From: Bacilli bacterium
GTDB taxonomy: Bacteria; Bacillota_I; Bacilli_A; RFN20; CAG-826
Length of the DNA: 64,000 bases
Reading direction: 5' to 3'
NCBI GenBank assembly: GCA_024399115.1
Contig: JAKSHZ010000003.1
Span: 62,001 to 126,000 of the forward strand
The notes under the pieces were generated by a model, which worked only from the letters and a program-made list of their open reading frames with translations, did not search any database and was not told the origin of the DNA. The position numbers and the translations under genes were made by a program. Every line of letters begins with the position of its first letter. Positions within the stretch are counted from its first letter, which is position 1. This document shows positions 1 to 13,391 of this stretch, one piece after another.

Positions 1-2243
1 GATTTATTGATTTCTTTTCCTTCAACATCGATACCATTGAGGTAGACCTTAGTTTTAAGAGCACCACCTAAGTCAACAAGACCAGCACCTTGAATACGAG
101 GTGAAGTTGGTGAGATTGTATTTGTTTCAGGATTTGCTTTTGAATCCATCATCTTATGAGCTGTTGACATAAGTCTCATATCGATTGATTTACGATAATC
201 GACAAACTTTGTCATAGCGTCAGCAGAGATTTCAATACCTTCAGCGAATGTATCTTTTGCTTTTTCACCTAGGAGTAATGCTTGTGCACCGGCAAAGTTT
301 GGAGTTGCCATTGATGTACCTGACATATATTCATAAGTAGAAATTGATGTATTTTCTTTATCTTCAGTCTTTTGTGGTGGGATAGCACCTCTGATTGAAT
401 CACCTGGTGTTGCAACATCTGGTTTTAAATCATAGTTGAATCTAGCACCATCGTTAGTGAATGTAGATACTGTTTTAGCGTTACCGTTGATAGAAGCTTG
501 TTTTTCAATGAAGACAAATTCACCTTCACCTTTTTCTTCTAAGTATGGTTTATCTTTGTATAAGACAAGAGCACATGGGATAGATGGAGAGAAACCATCA
601 CCGAAACTACATCTGAAGTTGAATTCGTTTGATGTAGGATCATTATTGATAATAATTAATCCCTTTGCTTTATTTTGAACTGCTAATGCATATTTTTCAG
701 CGAATGATGTAGAACCACGGTTGACGATGGCGATCTTGCCATTAACGTCTTTACCTTTGAAGTCTCCACTAGTACCGAAGTTAGGGATATAAACCCAACC
801 GACTTTTCCAGTAATTGGATCAGCACAGTCTTTGATATAGCATTGTAAGTTTTCTGGGTAGTCGTTATCGTAACCTTCTCTATTTACGATTTGATCTTCG
901 TAAGCGATATTAGTTACTTGGCCATTTCCATCATCTGAACTTACAGCGTGTTCGAAGTAAACTTCATTTGGTTGAGCACTTGCTACAACAGTTGCTTCTG
1001 TTGAGTTAGCATAACTTCCTAAGACACCAGTTTCGACTGTATCTGTTGTCCAGTTACCATAACCACCAGTGAATGAATAAGCGCCTTTACCACCATTACC
1101 AGCAGCAATTGCAGTCATCATTCCTGAAGTTGTTGCAAGTTTTGCGATTGTTCTTAAGTAGATTGTGTCTTGGTCAAAATCATCAAGATCACTACCTAAT
1201 GACATGTTGATACCATCACAGCCTAATGTAATTGCGTCTTCAAGAGCGCTAAGGATTGCTGTTTCAGTACCACCTGAATATGAGCTAAGACCTAAACCTT
1301 TACCAGTTTCGTCAACTTTATATTCAGTGAAGACCTTCATACATACTAATTGACACTTAGGAGCTAAACCTTTGTATTCGTTAGCGTTAGCACCGATGAT
1401 TGATGAGACGTGGGAACCGTGATATGAGACTGTTGAGATAACATCACAATCAGGTTTTCCATCTGCACCATAGCTTTCGATGTTTCCACCATAGTCATAG
1501 TAGAATGGGACTTTTGAGTTGAAATATAATGAACCTTCTTCACCAGGAGCTTTCTTTGAATTGAAATTTCTACCTGCGTGGGTTCTTCTTACGATAGCTT
1601 TCATGCTGTCATAAGTCATACGTTCAATTGTTCCTGCTGGGAGAGGTTTATAAGCAACGTGGCTATAAGCTTCTTCTGTAGCAGTTTTACCTTTGATGTA
1701 GAACTCATTATCGAGAACGGCGATAATTGTTCCTTCACCTTCATTTGTGCCTGAAGGTTTGTTCATTGTAGTAGCAGAAATGTTTTCTTCTTCTGCTCCT
1801 TGATCTTGGTCGGCTTTTGAAATGATTTCTTGGGTTGAACTTCCGTTAATACCAATTGTTGATAAAGTGATGTTTTGATCACTTGATGTTTTATAGTGCA
1901 TCTTATCAATGTTTACATCTTTAACACCGTTTAACTTTTTGATTTCTTTAACAGCGTCTGAGTTAACTTTGATAACGAATGCGTTATTTAAAACGTGGTA
2001 TCTATCAACTAAATCAAAATCTTTTGTAACTTTGTTTTTGATTGAGTTGATGACTTTATTTTGAGATGCATAGATCTCTTCTTCATTAAGGCCTTCAAGA
2101 TTTTCAGCGACTTCAACGATTGCTTTAACTTCTGTAGATTCACTTGATGGGACAAATTTTTCTTCGTCTTTAAGAGATACCGAAACAACTGTACCGAACA
2201 AAGTAACTGCAGCCATTAAACCAGTAAATAAGCACTTTTTCAT
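1..2243 (-). CDS. Lactocepin-like S8 subtilisin protease, 3' end outside window
   Basis: Exported serine endopeptidase, presumably degrading host or dietary protein at the cell surface. The reading frame starts at ATG 2243 behind AAGGAAGGAG and stays open for 747 codons to the window edge, so the C-terminus is missing. A hydrophobic signal segment covers residues 5-24 without a good lipobox. Residues 40-120 resemble an I9-type inhibitory propeptide. The triad is readable: Asp178 in AVLDNEF, His275 in YHGSHVSSIIGA and Ser644 in SGTSMATP. Between His and Ser there is a long insertion that fits a PA domain, which is the lactocepin/C5a-peptidase architecture. It follows an M6 protease gene on the same strand. 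Family is certain, substrate is not. Confidence 0.9.
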   Translation of the reverse strand, partial: MKKCLFTGLMAAVTLFGTVVSVSLKDEEKFVPSSESTEVKAIVEVAENLEGLNEEEIYASQNKVINSIKNKVTKDFDLVDRYHVLNNAFVIKVNSDAVKEIKKLNGVKDVNIDKMHYKTSSDQNITLSTIGINGSSTQEIISKADQDQGAEEENISATTMNKPSGTNEGEGTIIAVLDNEFYIKGKTATEEAYSHVAYKPLPAGTIERMTYDSMKAIVRRTHAGRNFNSKKAPGEEGSLYFNSKVPFYYDYGGNIESYGADGKPDCDVISTVSYHGSHVSSIIGANANEYKGLAPKCQLVCMKVFTEYKVDETGKGLGLSSYSGGTETAILSALEDAITLGCDGINMSLGSDLDDFDQDTIYLRTIAKLATTSGMMTAIAAGNGGKGAYSFTGGYGNWTTDTVETGVLGSYANSTEATVVASAQPNEVYFEHAVSSDDGNGQVTNIAYEDQIVNREGYDNDYPENLQCYIKDCADPITGKVGWVYIPNFGTSGDFKGKDVNGKIAIVNRGSTSFAEKYALAVQNKAKGLIIINNDPTSNEFNFRCSFGDGFSPSIPCALVLYKDKPYLEEKGEGEFVFIEKQASINGNAKTVSTFTNDGARFNYDLKPDVATPGDSIRGAIPPQKTEDKENTSISTYEYMSGTSMATPNFAGAQALLLGEKAKDTFAEGIEISADAMTKFVDYRKSIDMRLMSTAHKMMDSKANPETNTISPTSPRIQGAGLVDLGGALKTKVYLNGIDVEGKEINK

Positions 2244-2259
2244 CTTGTCTCCTTCCTTC

Positions 2260-2274
2260 TTATATTAATATAAG
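2260..2274 (-). other. Small palindrome just upstream of the S8 protease ribosome site
   Basis: CTTATAT and ATATAAG form a short inverted repeat directly before the AAGGAAGGAGACAAG ribosome site of the S8 gene. It could be an mRNA 5' hairpin or simply an AT-rich promoter-like stretch. Confidence 0.35.
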
Positions 2275-2310
2275 AAAAAAACTCGCCTATATATAATATA
2301 GAAGCGAGTT
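2272..2310 (-). terminator. Rho-independent terminator after the M6 protease gene
   Basis: On the minus strand the arms AACTCGC and GCGAGTT enclose an AT-rich loop and are followed by a run of seven T. It ends transcription of the M6 gene 40 bases downstream of its stop. A TTGTTT-17-TATTAT promoter-like pair overlaps the hairpin and could start the S8 protease transcript. Confidence 0.8.
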
Positions 2311-2351
2311 ATAAAAAACAATAACAAATGTTGAGAAAAGGCTTCAACTCA

Positions 2352-3869
2352 CTATATAGTGCGGGTTAAATTGATTGTAGCTTGATTATTTTCAATTGAT
2401 ACTGTAAAAGTCCAACCTAAAACTTTTCCTTGATTTAACTTACCACTATTAACGAATTGCTTTGCAAATGTGTTCATTGAAAATTTGCTGCCATCCTTAA
2501 ATAAAGAGTACTTATCAAAGTGGTTATGAGGTTGATATGTCTCTACTTCTTCGTTACGGATAAGTTGAAGAACGTTATAGTTTGCGAATGTATTTCCAAG
2601 AGGAGAAATATAGCCTCTTCCGTTAACTCCATAGTAAGTATTAGACATCATATGCATAACTTTTCCACTTTCAGTTTTAGGGTCACATGTTACCTTGCTC
2701 GCGTCTTTTAAATAAGGATTATAAAGTAATCTAGCGTCGACATGCCAAAGTCTAATTCCACTTTCACTTGGTCCAGATGGATGAGACATATATTGATGGT
2801 TATGGTCAAATTCATTCAATCCATCTGGAGTAAAGAATTCGATCATTAAGTATTCATCAAATGGAGAATTTAATGTATTCCATTGGTTAGATAAAATAAT
2901 GCAATCTCTTGATGATTGGAAAGGATTAATTGTGATTGAACATGACTCTGTAGGGATATATGGTTCTGCCCATCCTAACGCCATAACTGAGTATGGGTCA
3001 TGACTTCCTACGTTATGGTCTTGCATTGAGAAGCCACCAGCAGGAGAGAATTGATATGAATAATCGTAGTAGTCAACAAGTCCAAACATATGGCCAGTTT
3101 CATGAATGAAAATATGTGTGTCTAATGTTGAATATGTGTTATCTCCACTTCCATACATATTGCCGACTTTTGCTCTTGCAGTTGCTTTTGAATACATAAA
3201 GTCATAGCTTGCCCACATGAAATTACAGATATTAGGAGCATCTTTATTCGCTTTTAAATCTGTCCAGTTTGTGTAAGCCCAGAAGTTAGAATATGATGAG
3301 CCATTACGGAAATTTTCGTGATCAGGTACACCATATATAAAGATGACACCATCAAGATATCCGTTTTTATCTAAATCATATTTAGATCTATTATCATGAC
3401 TTTCTTCAAAATATTTATCAACAACTTGAGCGCAGAATGTAGCGGTATTTGTTTCACTAATCGAGTATTCAATAGAAGCTTGATCTACTTCAATCCAATC
3501 TGAAACAGTGCCATTTAAATTACATTTTCCACTTGATAAAGTTGAATAATACGAACCAACTGAATCGCATCCTAATTCTTCTTTTGTACCAAAGAATGCT
3601 TGTTCAATATCTTTTTTAACTACTTCTTTCTTATCACTTGGAATGTACTCATTTGAATCAGTAAAGTATATAGGCAAAATCAAAAGATTAGGATCCCCTT
3701 GGTTAGGAATAGCGCTTGAAGTTCTATAGTAATTCTCGCATACATCGCTATATGTATAGCTTAATTTAGTTTTTGTAAGTCCTTCTGGTTCGATTACGTT
3801 TTCTTCACCGCAAGCAACAACGAGCGTACTAAGAAATAAAAATGATAGGTATTTTGAAAGCTTTTTCAT
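2352..3869 (-). CDS. M6-family (immune inhibitor A-like) zinc metalloprotease lipoprotein
   Basis: Secreted, lipid-anchored metalloprotease. The N-terminus MKKLSKYLSFLFLSTLVVAC is a lipoprotein signal with Cys20 as the anchor. The zinc motif HETGHMFGLVDYYD (around residues 256-269) is the HExGH...D signature of M6 peptidases, and DLDKNGYLDG upstream is EF-hand-like and could bind calcium. At about 505 residues it holds the catalytic domain without long C-terminal modules. I chose ATG 3869: the frame is open two codons further upstream from a TTG, but ATG keeps a standard signal peptide. No strong ribosome site is visible. Its neighbours are other lipoproteins and an S8 protease, which suggests a proteolytic surface set. 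Confidence 0.88.
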   Translation of the reverse strand: MKKLSKYLSFLFLSTLVVACGEENVIEPEGLTKTKLSYTYSDVCENYYRTSSAIPNQGDPNLLILPIYFTDSNEYIPSDKKEVVKKDIEQAFFGTKEELGCDSVGSYYSTLSSGKCNLNGTVSDWIEVDQASIEYSISETNTATFCAQVVDKYFEESHDNRSKYDLDKNGYLDGVIFIYGVPDHENFRNGSSYSNFWAYTNWTDLKANKDAPNICNFMWASYDFMYSKATARAKVGNMYGSGDNTYSTLDTHIFIHETGHMFGLVDYYDYSYQFSPAGGFSMQDHNVGSHDPYSVMALGWAEPYIPTESCSITINPFQSSRDCIILSNQWNTLNSPFDEYLMIEFFTPDGLNEFDHNHQYMSHPSGPSESGIRLWHVDARLLYNPYLKDASKVTCDPKTESGKVMHMMSNTYYGVNGRGYISPLGNTFANYNVLQLIRNEEVETYQPHNHFDKYSLFKDGSKFSMNTFAKQFVNSGKLNQGKVLGWTFTVSIENNQATINLTRTI

Positions 3870-3886
3870 TGCCAAAAAATGTTAAC

Positions 3887-3914
3887 AAAAAAAGAAGATT
3901 TTTTCAATCTTCTT
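3887..3914 (-). terminator. Rho-independent terminator
   Basis: AAGAAGATT, a 5-base loop and AATCTTCTT followed by T residues on the minus strand, directly after the lipoprotein gene ending at 3922. It lies only 18 bases before the M6 gene, so M6 expression needs read-through or a promoter inside the upstream gene. Confidence 0.75.
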
Positions 3915-3921
3915 AATTTGA

Positions 3922-5319
3922 CTATTTGTTATATTGACTGTAAATGATATCAAGGGCTTGTCTATTTGCATCACCGAATCCATAGAGTGGAAGGATGATG
4001 TCATAAGTCATACCATCTGTTGGATAGTATCCAATAGCGTGGAAGCAAACCATTGAGTCTTTATCGACTTCTTCAATCTTAATTTCAATTGCAACTGTAT
4101 TGAATACGACGTCTTGGAATTGAGTATCAAGAGAAAAGTTATTGATGAAGTTTCTAACTAAAGAAGGTTCGATGAAGTAGTATCTATTTGCTTCTGTAGT
4201 TTCGTATTGATAATCAACGTCTCTAATTTCGCCAGACTTAATATATTCAAGATTAGTTAATAAGTCTAATTTTCTTGATGGGTATCTAACGCACTCTTCA
4301 ACTTCACAAGTAGATGAGTTATATGGCATAGAAGAAGTTAATCTAGCAGCCATTTCGTTATTTTCGTCTTTATAGACGTTAACCATGTAAATTCCCCACA
4401 TGTCGAAGTCATTATCTAATGTAGGATCGTCCTTATAATCAAATTCCATATATGCAGAACCTGTCATAGGATCGGAACCAGTTAAGAAGAAATAATGAGG
4501 TGTGAAGAATTGGAAACCAGACCAGAAACCTTTACCATCACTTATTGAGTATGTTCTTTGAACAAAGTTATCGAGTTTGATTAATCTTCTCATTTCAGAT
4601 AAATCTTTGTTTGGAGCGAATGGAGTGCCACCACTCTTAACAAACATCTTTAAGTGGGAAGAAGTTGTAATACCAACGTTTTTAAGTGTGACTCTATATG
4701 AATCAACACCATTACCGATGCTTAAATCGAATGTTACTTTGTTATTTTCATACTTAGCAAATAACTTATCGACATTAGCGAAATCATTAGTTTGGCCAAC
4801 GATAGTTTCTAAGAATCTTAATTTATAATCCTTATCAGTAACTTCAATTTCGTTAGTGCCTGATGTGATGTTCTTTTTAATATACGCACCACCCATGCCA
4901 TACATTGTAGTTACAACAGAATTATCCCAAAGGTTAGTTTTCTTATTGCCTACGTTATCTAATAAATATTCGCCTGCTAAGAAATCGTCACCATAACTAA
5001 CACGGTAAATACCAGTGCCGTCATTGAATAAGACATCTAAGTCTTCATATGTTCCATCATAACCGATGTAATTTCTAGTGAAAATTCTACTAGGAATTTC
5101 TTCACGGTAACCTTTAGAAATATGAACGACGTCGAGTGTGTAGTTCTTAGTTTGGTATAAAGCCACCATTCCGTCATATAATGACGAAATGGAAACTTCT
5201 TGTAATGTACCATCGATATTTACGCCTGAAACATCAGGTTCGTTTTTATCACATCCAGTCAAGGCACATAATGAACCTGCTAGACAGACTAGCAAAGATA
5301 AAATCTTTTTGTTTTTCAT
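3922..5319 (-). CDS. Uncharacterised lipoprotein, 465 aa
   Basis: Cell-surface lipoprotein of unknown function. The signal peptide ends in the lipobox LTGCDKNEPD, with Cys at about residue 23. The mature part is acidic and rich in Tyr, Asp and Phe with short predicted beta strands; I recognise no catalytic motif. It starts two bases after the stop of the 1093-aa lipoprotein upstream, has no strong ribosome site of its own, and is probably translationally coupled to it. The pairing suggests the two products work on the cell surface together. Confidence 0.75.
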   Translation of the reverse strand: MKNKKILSLLVCLAGSLCALTGCDKNEPDVSGVNIDGTLQEVSISSLYDGMVALYQTKNYTLDVVHISKGYREEIPSRIFTRNYIGYDGTYEDLDVLFNDGTGIYRVSYGDDFLAGEYLLDNVGNKKTNLWDNSVVTTMYGMGGAYIKKNITSGTNEIEVTDKDYKLRFLETIVGQTNDFANVDKLFAKYENNKVTFDLSIGNGVDSYRVTLKNVGITTSSHLKMFVKSGGTPFAPNKDLSEMRRLIKLDNFVQRTYSISDGKGFWSGFQFFTPHYFFLTGSDPMTGSAYMEFDYKDDPTLDNDFDMWGIYMVNVYKDENNEMAARLTSSMPYNSSTCEVEECVRYPSRKLDLLTNLEYIKSGEIRDVDYQYETTEANRYYFIEPSLVRNFINNFSLDTQFQDVVFNTVAIEIKIEEVDKDSMVCFHAIGYYPTDGMTYDIILPLYGFGDANRQALDIIYSQYNK

Positions 5320-5321
5320 AA

Positions 5322-8300
5322 TTATGCGTCGACCTTATCAAATTTTGTTAAATTTTCAACCATGATGAATCCATCACCATCGTCCATTGCTTGACCAAAG
5401 ATATCCATATCATCTGTGTATAAAGCAACACCGACTGAGCCATCCATTTGTCTTTCGATAACAATTGAATATGCGGAAGCTGAAGTTGGCATACCAGGTT
5501 CACCCATATTTACAGATGTAATGCGAGCTTCAATTGAGCCATTATTTGCTTCTGTATATGTGAAGTTATAGATGTTTGTGTACTTAACATCTCCAGATTC
5601 AGTGTAGAGGAGTTCAGTAATTCTACCTTGTCCACCAGCATTGAATGAGATTGTAGCATCTTCATACTTCTTACCGACTAAAGAAGGATTGCTTTCAGCA
5701 TCATACATATAAGTTGTCTTGAAACTACTTCCAGCAACAGAACCTCTTGCAGGTCCAACAATAATGTTAAGAGTTGAAGGACCGAATCCAGGTTCATAAT
5801 AATCAGACATTAAGATAACCTTGATTGAAACTTGCTTTGTCAAAGCATTAGCAGCTTCAGTATTGAAGTCTAATTTTAATTCATGACCAACAAACTTGTA
5901 GTAATTTCTATCGTCTTCTTCATCGTAAACAGTACCTACACTATTAATAAAGTTAAAGTATTCGGAAGTAGCCTTATTTGAAATTTGACCTTTAGAGTTT
6001 TTAGTTTCAATGACCATGTAATATGAGACAGGGCAACCTGTATTAGTTCCTGAATCGATGTAGAAATTCATTGTCTTTCCACCATAGCCGTAAATATTAC
6101 TTGCGTTATCGCCTTGGTAAGAATCATAACCTTTCATATTGCAGTTAACGAATAATGAGTGGAATGTTCCGCCAGCATAGCAAGTAACAACAACATCTTT
6201 TGTTGGGCCAGTGACGTTTTGTAAACCGTTACCAAATTTAACAGTTGTTGTACCAACACCGACAGTTTTTGGGCCCCATGGAGTTTGATCAACAACACCC
6301 TTGTCAGCAAAATCAATTGCTTTATATTGCCACATATCTAATGCTGTAGCAGGAGAATATGTGAATTCATCAACTAATTTTGTTGGTTCTCCACCACCTA
6401 AGTAATCGTAAATAGCTAAGCTTTTATCGAAGCTTAAGATTGATTCAGAAGAACTCTTGTTAATTCCTGTTGAAGAATCATAGAAAGATAATTTGTTAAT
6501 TGAAGTGATGAAGTAATCTGAAGGATTGAAATCTCCTAAAACTGTGTCTCTTTGAGAAGAGAAATTTTCATCAAACTTATTATTAACTTTAATTGTTTTT
6601 GTAATAACGTTAGCACCAGCAGCTGGTTCATGTTTTGTGAAGTTCCAGTTGTCTTTGCTATAGAACTTTTCGCTATAATTCAAAGAATATAAATCACCAT
6701 TTGTTTTGAAAACAAAAGTTGCATTAAAGAGATATGCAAATTGTTGAGTAGTATCAGCAGTAGATCCACTTTCAACGTGATTATATTCTAATTGACCAGT
6801 TAAGACAGTTTGGAAACCACCAGAGCGAGTAGTAGAAACAATTGAAAGATTAGAACCAGCAGCGTTTGCAGCATTGATTGTTGCAGTTCCATCATAGTCA
6901 CCACGGATTGCGTGCCAGATTTCATATTCTAATACTGCACCATAGTGAGCAGCCATGTTAATGTTTCTCTTGGCTTCTCTTTCTGTAATTTCATATCTTG
7001 AAGTATCTCTATATTTAGAATTATCAACGATATCTTGCTTTGCTGAATATGGGAAGAATCTCTTACCTTGTGTTGAACCATAAGGATCTAAATTCCAAAC
7101 ATTGTCGTCAGCTTCATTATTTCCTAAAACTGCACCACCAACACCGCTTGACTTTGTGTAAGTGTTTACGATTGAATATACATCGTTTTCATCAATGTTC
7201 TTATAGACATAACTCTTCTTAGAAGTTCTGTTATCAGTAGAAACAGCAAATGATTCACTATCAGAAATTTTCTTATAGTCATATGTTTCATCAGTTACTG
7301 CATAACCTAGTTCTTCATTATTACCATCAATCTTCTTTTCGTAATGAATAGAAGTTAATCCTTGTGGGTGGATTGTAGATTGAGATCTCATTCTTCCATC
7401 AAATAATGAATATAAAGTGTTTGAATTCATAGGAAGAACATCAACACTCTTTCTTGTGATGAAGCAATTATATTTACTTGCGTTGCTGTCGTATGAGAAT
7501 ACATATGTAGAACCGCCAGCAAGTAATAATTCATTATCACCATTTGTATAAGTTACGTTTGCGTCACATCTTGTTTCATCTAAATACGAATTAGATAAAC
7601 GTTTTGCATTGCCTTCTGCGTCCTTTACAACATATGTCAATTTATATGAAGTTTTTTCATTACAAGCAACTTCAGTTGTATAGATACCATCATTATCAGG
7701 GTCTGTTAATTTTGCATTAATATCACCAGTTAATACGACATCTCCATCAATTGTTCCTTTAACATTAATAGTGACTGCATTAGCAGGCATTGTGAATTTA
7801 TAAACTAAATCACTAACTTTTGTTAAAGCAACTTGAGCAGAAGTTGGATTGCCATTTAATGAAACGCCATTAGATAAAGTTAATGTTAATGTAACTTCGG
7901 CATCCTTTTTAGCTTTTGAACTGCTTAATGTGTATGTAACGCCAGTTGGAACATTTACTTTGATATTGAATTCAGTATCTTCATCTACTGGACCGACAAC
8001 AGGTGGTTCTTCAATATCCAACCATTGAGCATATAAAGTTACATCTTCGTAAATTTTGAATGATGTGTTTGCATTGTGATAGCTTCCGCTTCCATCAGCT
8101 TCTTCATTCCAGTTAATGAATTCTTTTCCGCTTGGAGCAACAAAAGTGTTTCCTTTTACTGTAACTCTGTCACCTGGATTATATTCATTTAAGTCAACAA
8201 CACCATTTCCACTTCCGCCGTTAGCGTCATAAGTAACAGTGTATTTAGTAGTTTCTGTTAATTTAGGAACTACTTCATTTTTTGTCGAATTACAAACTGT

Positions 8301-8603
8301 ACAAGTGTAAGTTTTTACACCTTCAGAAGTTGTAGTTGGTTGAGTTGTGATTGTTCCAGAATCCCAAACGTGTTCGCATTCGCTTTTTCCAGTTGCAGGA
8401 ATAATTTCTACTTTTGTTTCGTTACAAACTGTACATTTAAATGTGATAACACCTGTTGAAGTTTCAGATGGAGCAGCTAAGATAGTTCCGTCATTCCATA
8501 CGTGTTGAGTGCATGGTCCTTGTTCTTCTTGTTCACCACATCCAATTAATGCTCCTGAAACAAAGAGAGATGCGATTAAGAATTTTGCAAATTTTGTTTT
8601 CAT
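5322..8603 (-). CDS. Large lipoprotein with CxxC ribbon repeats and an InlB-type repeat
   Basis: Surface lipoprotein of about 1093 residues. I start it at ATG 8603, behind GGAGG, rather than an in-frame start at 8624. The lipobox is ALIGCGEQ. Residues about 30-115 hold two repeats of the form HxWDxG...TCTVCNxTK, a CxxC ribbon-like unit. Residues about 125-195 are one InlB B-repeat/Flg_new-like unit (YTVTYDANGGSG ... LYAQW). The remaining ~900 residues are beta-rich and unassigned. It sits 14 bases after the 275-aa lipoprotein and two bases before the 465-aa one, so the three form an operon. Adhesion or ligand capture is likely from its architecture but not shown. Confidence 0.8.
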   Translation of the reverse strand: MKTKFAKFLIASLFVSGALIGCGEQEEQGPCTQHVWNDGTILAAPSETSTGVITFKCTVCNETKVEIIPATGKSECEHVWDSGTITTQPTTTSEGVKTYTCTVCNSTKNEVVPKLTETTKYTVTYDANGGSGNGVVDLNEYNPGDRVTVKGNTFVAPSGKEFINWNEEADGSGSYHNANTSFKIYEDVTLYAQWLDIEEPPVVGPVDEDTEFNIKVNVPTGVTYTLSSSKAKKDAEVTLTLTLSNGVSLNGNPTSAQVALTKVSDLVYKFTMPANAVTINVKGTIDGDVVLTGDINAKLTDPDNDGIYTTEVACNEKTSYKLTYVVKDAEGNAKRLSNSYLDETRCDANVTYTNGDNELLLAGGSTYVFSYDSNASKYNCFITRKSVDVLPMNSNTLYSLFDGRMRSQSTIHPQGLTSIHYEKKIDGNNEELGYAVTDETYDYKKISDSESFAVSTDNRTSKKSYVYKNIDENDVYSIVNTYTKSSGVGGAVLGNNEADDNVWNLDPYGSTQGKRFFPYSAKQDIVDNSKYRDTSRYEITEREAKRNINMAAHYGAVLEYEIWHAIRGDYDGTATINAANAAGSNLSIVSTTRSGGFQTVLTGQLEYNHVESGSTADTTQQFAYLFNATFVFKTNGDLYSLNYSEKFYSKDNWNFTKHEPAAGANVITKTIKVNNKFDENFSSQRDTVLGDFNPSDYFITSINKLSFYDSSTGINKSSSESILSFDKSLAIYDYLGGGEPTKLVDEFTYSPATALDMWQYKAIDFADKGVVDQTPWGPKTVGVGTTTVKFGNGLQNVTGPTKDVVVTCYAGGTFHSLFVNCNMKGYDSYQGDNASNIYGYGGKTMNFYIDSGTNTGCPVSYYMVIETKNSKGQISNKATSEYFNFINSVGTVYDEEDDRNYYKFVGHELKLDFNTEAANALTKQVSIKVILMSDYYEPGFGPSTLNIIVGPARGSVAGSSFKTTYMYDAESNPSLVGKKYEDATISFNAGGQGRITELLYTESGDVKYTNIYNFTYTEANNGSIEARITSVNMGEPGMPTSASAYSIVIERQMDGSVGVALYTDDMDIFGQAMDDGDGFIMVENLTKFDKVDA

Positions 8604-8617
8604 TACATTTGCCTCCT

Positions 8618-9445
8618 TTACCATTGGCTATGATAGAGATCTTGAGGATTTGAACTAAAGATATCTACAATGCCATTTGTGTAATACATATAAATTTTGT
8701 CTCCAGTTGTTGAAACGTAGAGATAAGTATATGTTCTTGATGTTTGGCTGTGTTCTGTGTCAATGCTTATTCTGAACTTATAAGTATTGAAATCAGTGCC
8801 ATTTCCAATTTTTTCTTCAACTCCATCGATAAGATTGAAGTTTGCGTAAGTTGATTCGAAATCATCATTTCCGACTAATGTACCTTTTAATGGATCTTTT
8901 TCAATAAATGATAATTTGTATCCATAGAACATTCCTGAGTAGTAATCAACGTTGTAAAGAGTTTCAGCAATTTTATTCATTGGGACTCTTTTTCTAACGT
9001 GAACAACGAATTGAAGAACAACTTCATCTTCTTCTGTAACAGCTTGGATAATAGCATCACCTGGTGTAATTCCTTTAATTGTGAATGCTGATGATCCAGC
9101 ACTATGAGTTACTTGAGCGATTGTTCTATCGTCACTTTTGATTGTGTACTCGCCAGAGAATGTTTTTTCGTGAGAGAACGAACAATCATAAGTGTAATTT
9201 GGTTCGATATATGATCCTACTAAGAAATCAGTTAATGACCCACCGCACATACCACTAGTAATTTCTTTACAAGTTTTAGTGATAATTGGTTCTTCTTCAT
9301 CATCGTCATCATCAATAACGATGTCATCAATATCGATTACGTCATTATCTGGTTTTAGATTGTTGATATCAGAAGTACTTTCACCACATGCAGCAAGCAT
9401 TAAGGCACAGCCTAATATAGTCGTAATTAATTTTGATATTTTCAT
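8618..9445 (-). CDS. Lipoprotein with acidic linker and Big-like domain, 275 aa
   Basis: First gene of a three-lipoprotein operon. The signal ends in ALMLAACGES. An unusually acidic linker with runs of Asp and Ile (about residues 35-53) follows. Residues about 65-155 resemble a bacterial Ig-like (Big_2) fold: SGEYTIKSDDRTIAQV ... FTIKGITPGDAIIQAV. The remainder has no recognised family. The start at 9445 has a clear AAAGGAGGAAGAG ribosome site. It probably displays a binding domain on the cell surface; the ligand is unknown. Confidence 0.75.
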   Translation of the reverse strand: MKISKLITTILGCALMLAACGESTSDINNLKPDNDVIDIDDIVIDDDDDEEEPIITKTCKEITSGMCGGSLTDFLVGSYIEPNYTYDCSFSHEKTFSGEYTIKSDDRTIAQVTHSAGSSAFTIKGITPGDAIIQAVTEEDEVVLQFVVHVRKRVPMNKIAETLYNVDYYSGMFYGYKLSFIEKDPLKGTLVGNDDFESTYANFNLIDGVEEKIGNGTDFNTYKFRISIDTEHSQTSRTYTYLYVSTTGDKIYMYYTNGIVDIFSSNPQDLYHSQW

Positions 9446-9563
9446 AGGCTCTTCCTCCTTTAATTCATAGAATTAGCCTATTGATACTACTACAAATATT
9501 AATATTTGTCAAATTTTAATATAAAGATAAAGCAATATCCCCCCATATATACTCAATCCAATC

Positions 9564-9597
9564 AAAAAAAGGTGACACTTTTTTCAAGTATCACCTT
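9564..9597 (-). terminator. Rho-independent terminator after the collagen-like lipoprotein gene
   Basis: AAGGTGATACTT, loop GAAAA, AAGTGTCACCTT and seven T on the minus strand. Confidence 0.85.
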
Positions 9598-9657
9598 AAA
9601 TTCAATAGATTTCGATAAGTACTAATCGTTAATGAAAATAATCAGTAAATTTCAATA

Positions 9658-13155
<3,498 letters not shown>

Positions 13156-13272
13156 ATAAATCTTTTCCTTTCTTAGCACCTATTTAGTGCCATTTATTTA
13201 TTTGTTCCCTTTTAGGGAGGAATATCATACATCTCAGTACGAAAAAGTATAATATTGTCTAATATCTTACGC

Positions 13273-13284
13273 TCGCATATGCGA
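13273..13284. promoter_or_regulatory. 12-bp palindrome upstream of the collagen-like lipoprotein gene
   Basis: TCGCATATGCGA is a perfect palindrome about 120 bases before the start codon and upstream of a TATTATACT -10-like sequence. Possible operator; no regulator can be assigned. Confidence 0.35.
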
Positions 13285-13310
13285 AATGTTAAACATTTTT
13301 TTCAATTTCA

Positions 13311-13341
13311 AAAAAAAGATACCTGTAATTAGGTATTTTTT
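13311..13341 (-). terminator. Rho-independent terminator
   Basis: AATACCT, loop AATTAC, AGGTATC and eight T on the minus strand, downstream of the DUF3899-like gene. Confidence 0.8.
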
Positions 13342-13391
13342 AGCCAAAAATATTTAATTAGCGAAAAATCGCATTTTTGACGTTAAAAATT

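Noticed and set aside
3870-3875. TTG start for the M6 protease two codons upstream
   Set aside because: Adds Met-Ala before a normal lipoprotein signal and has no better ribosome site than the ATG.
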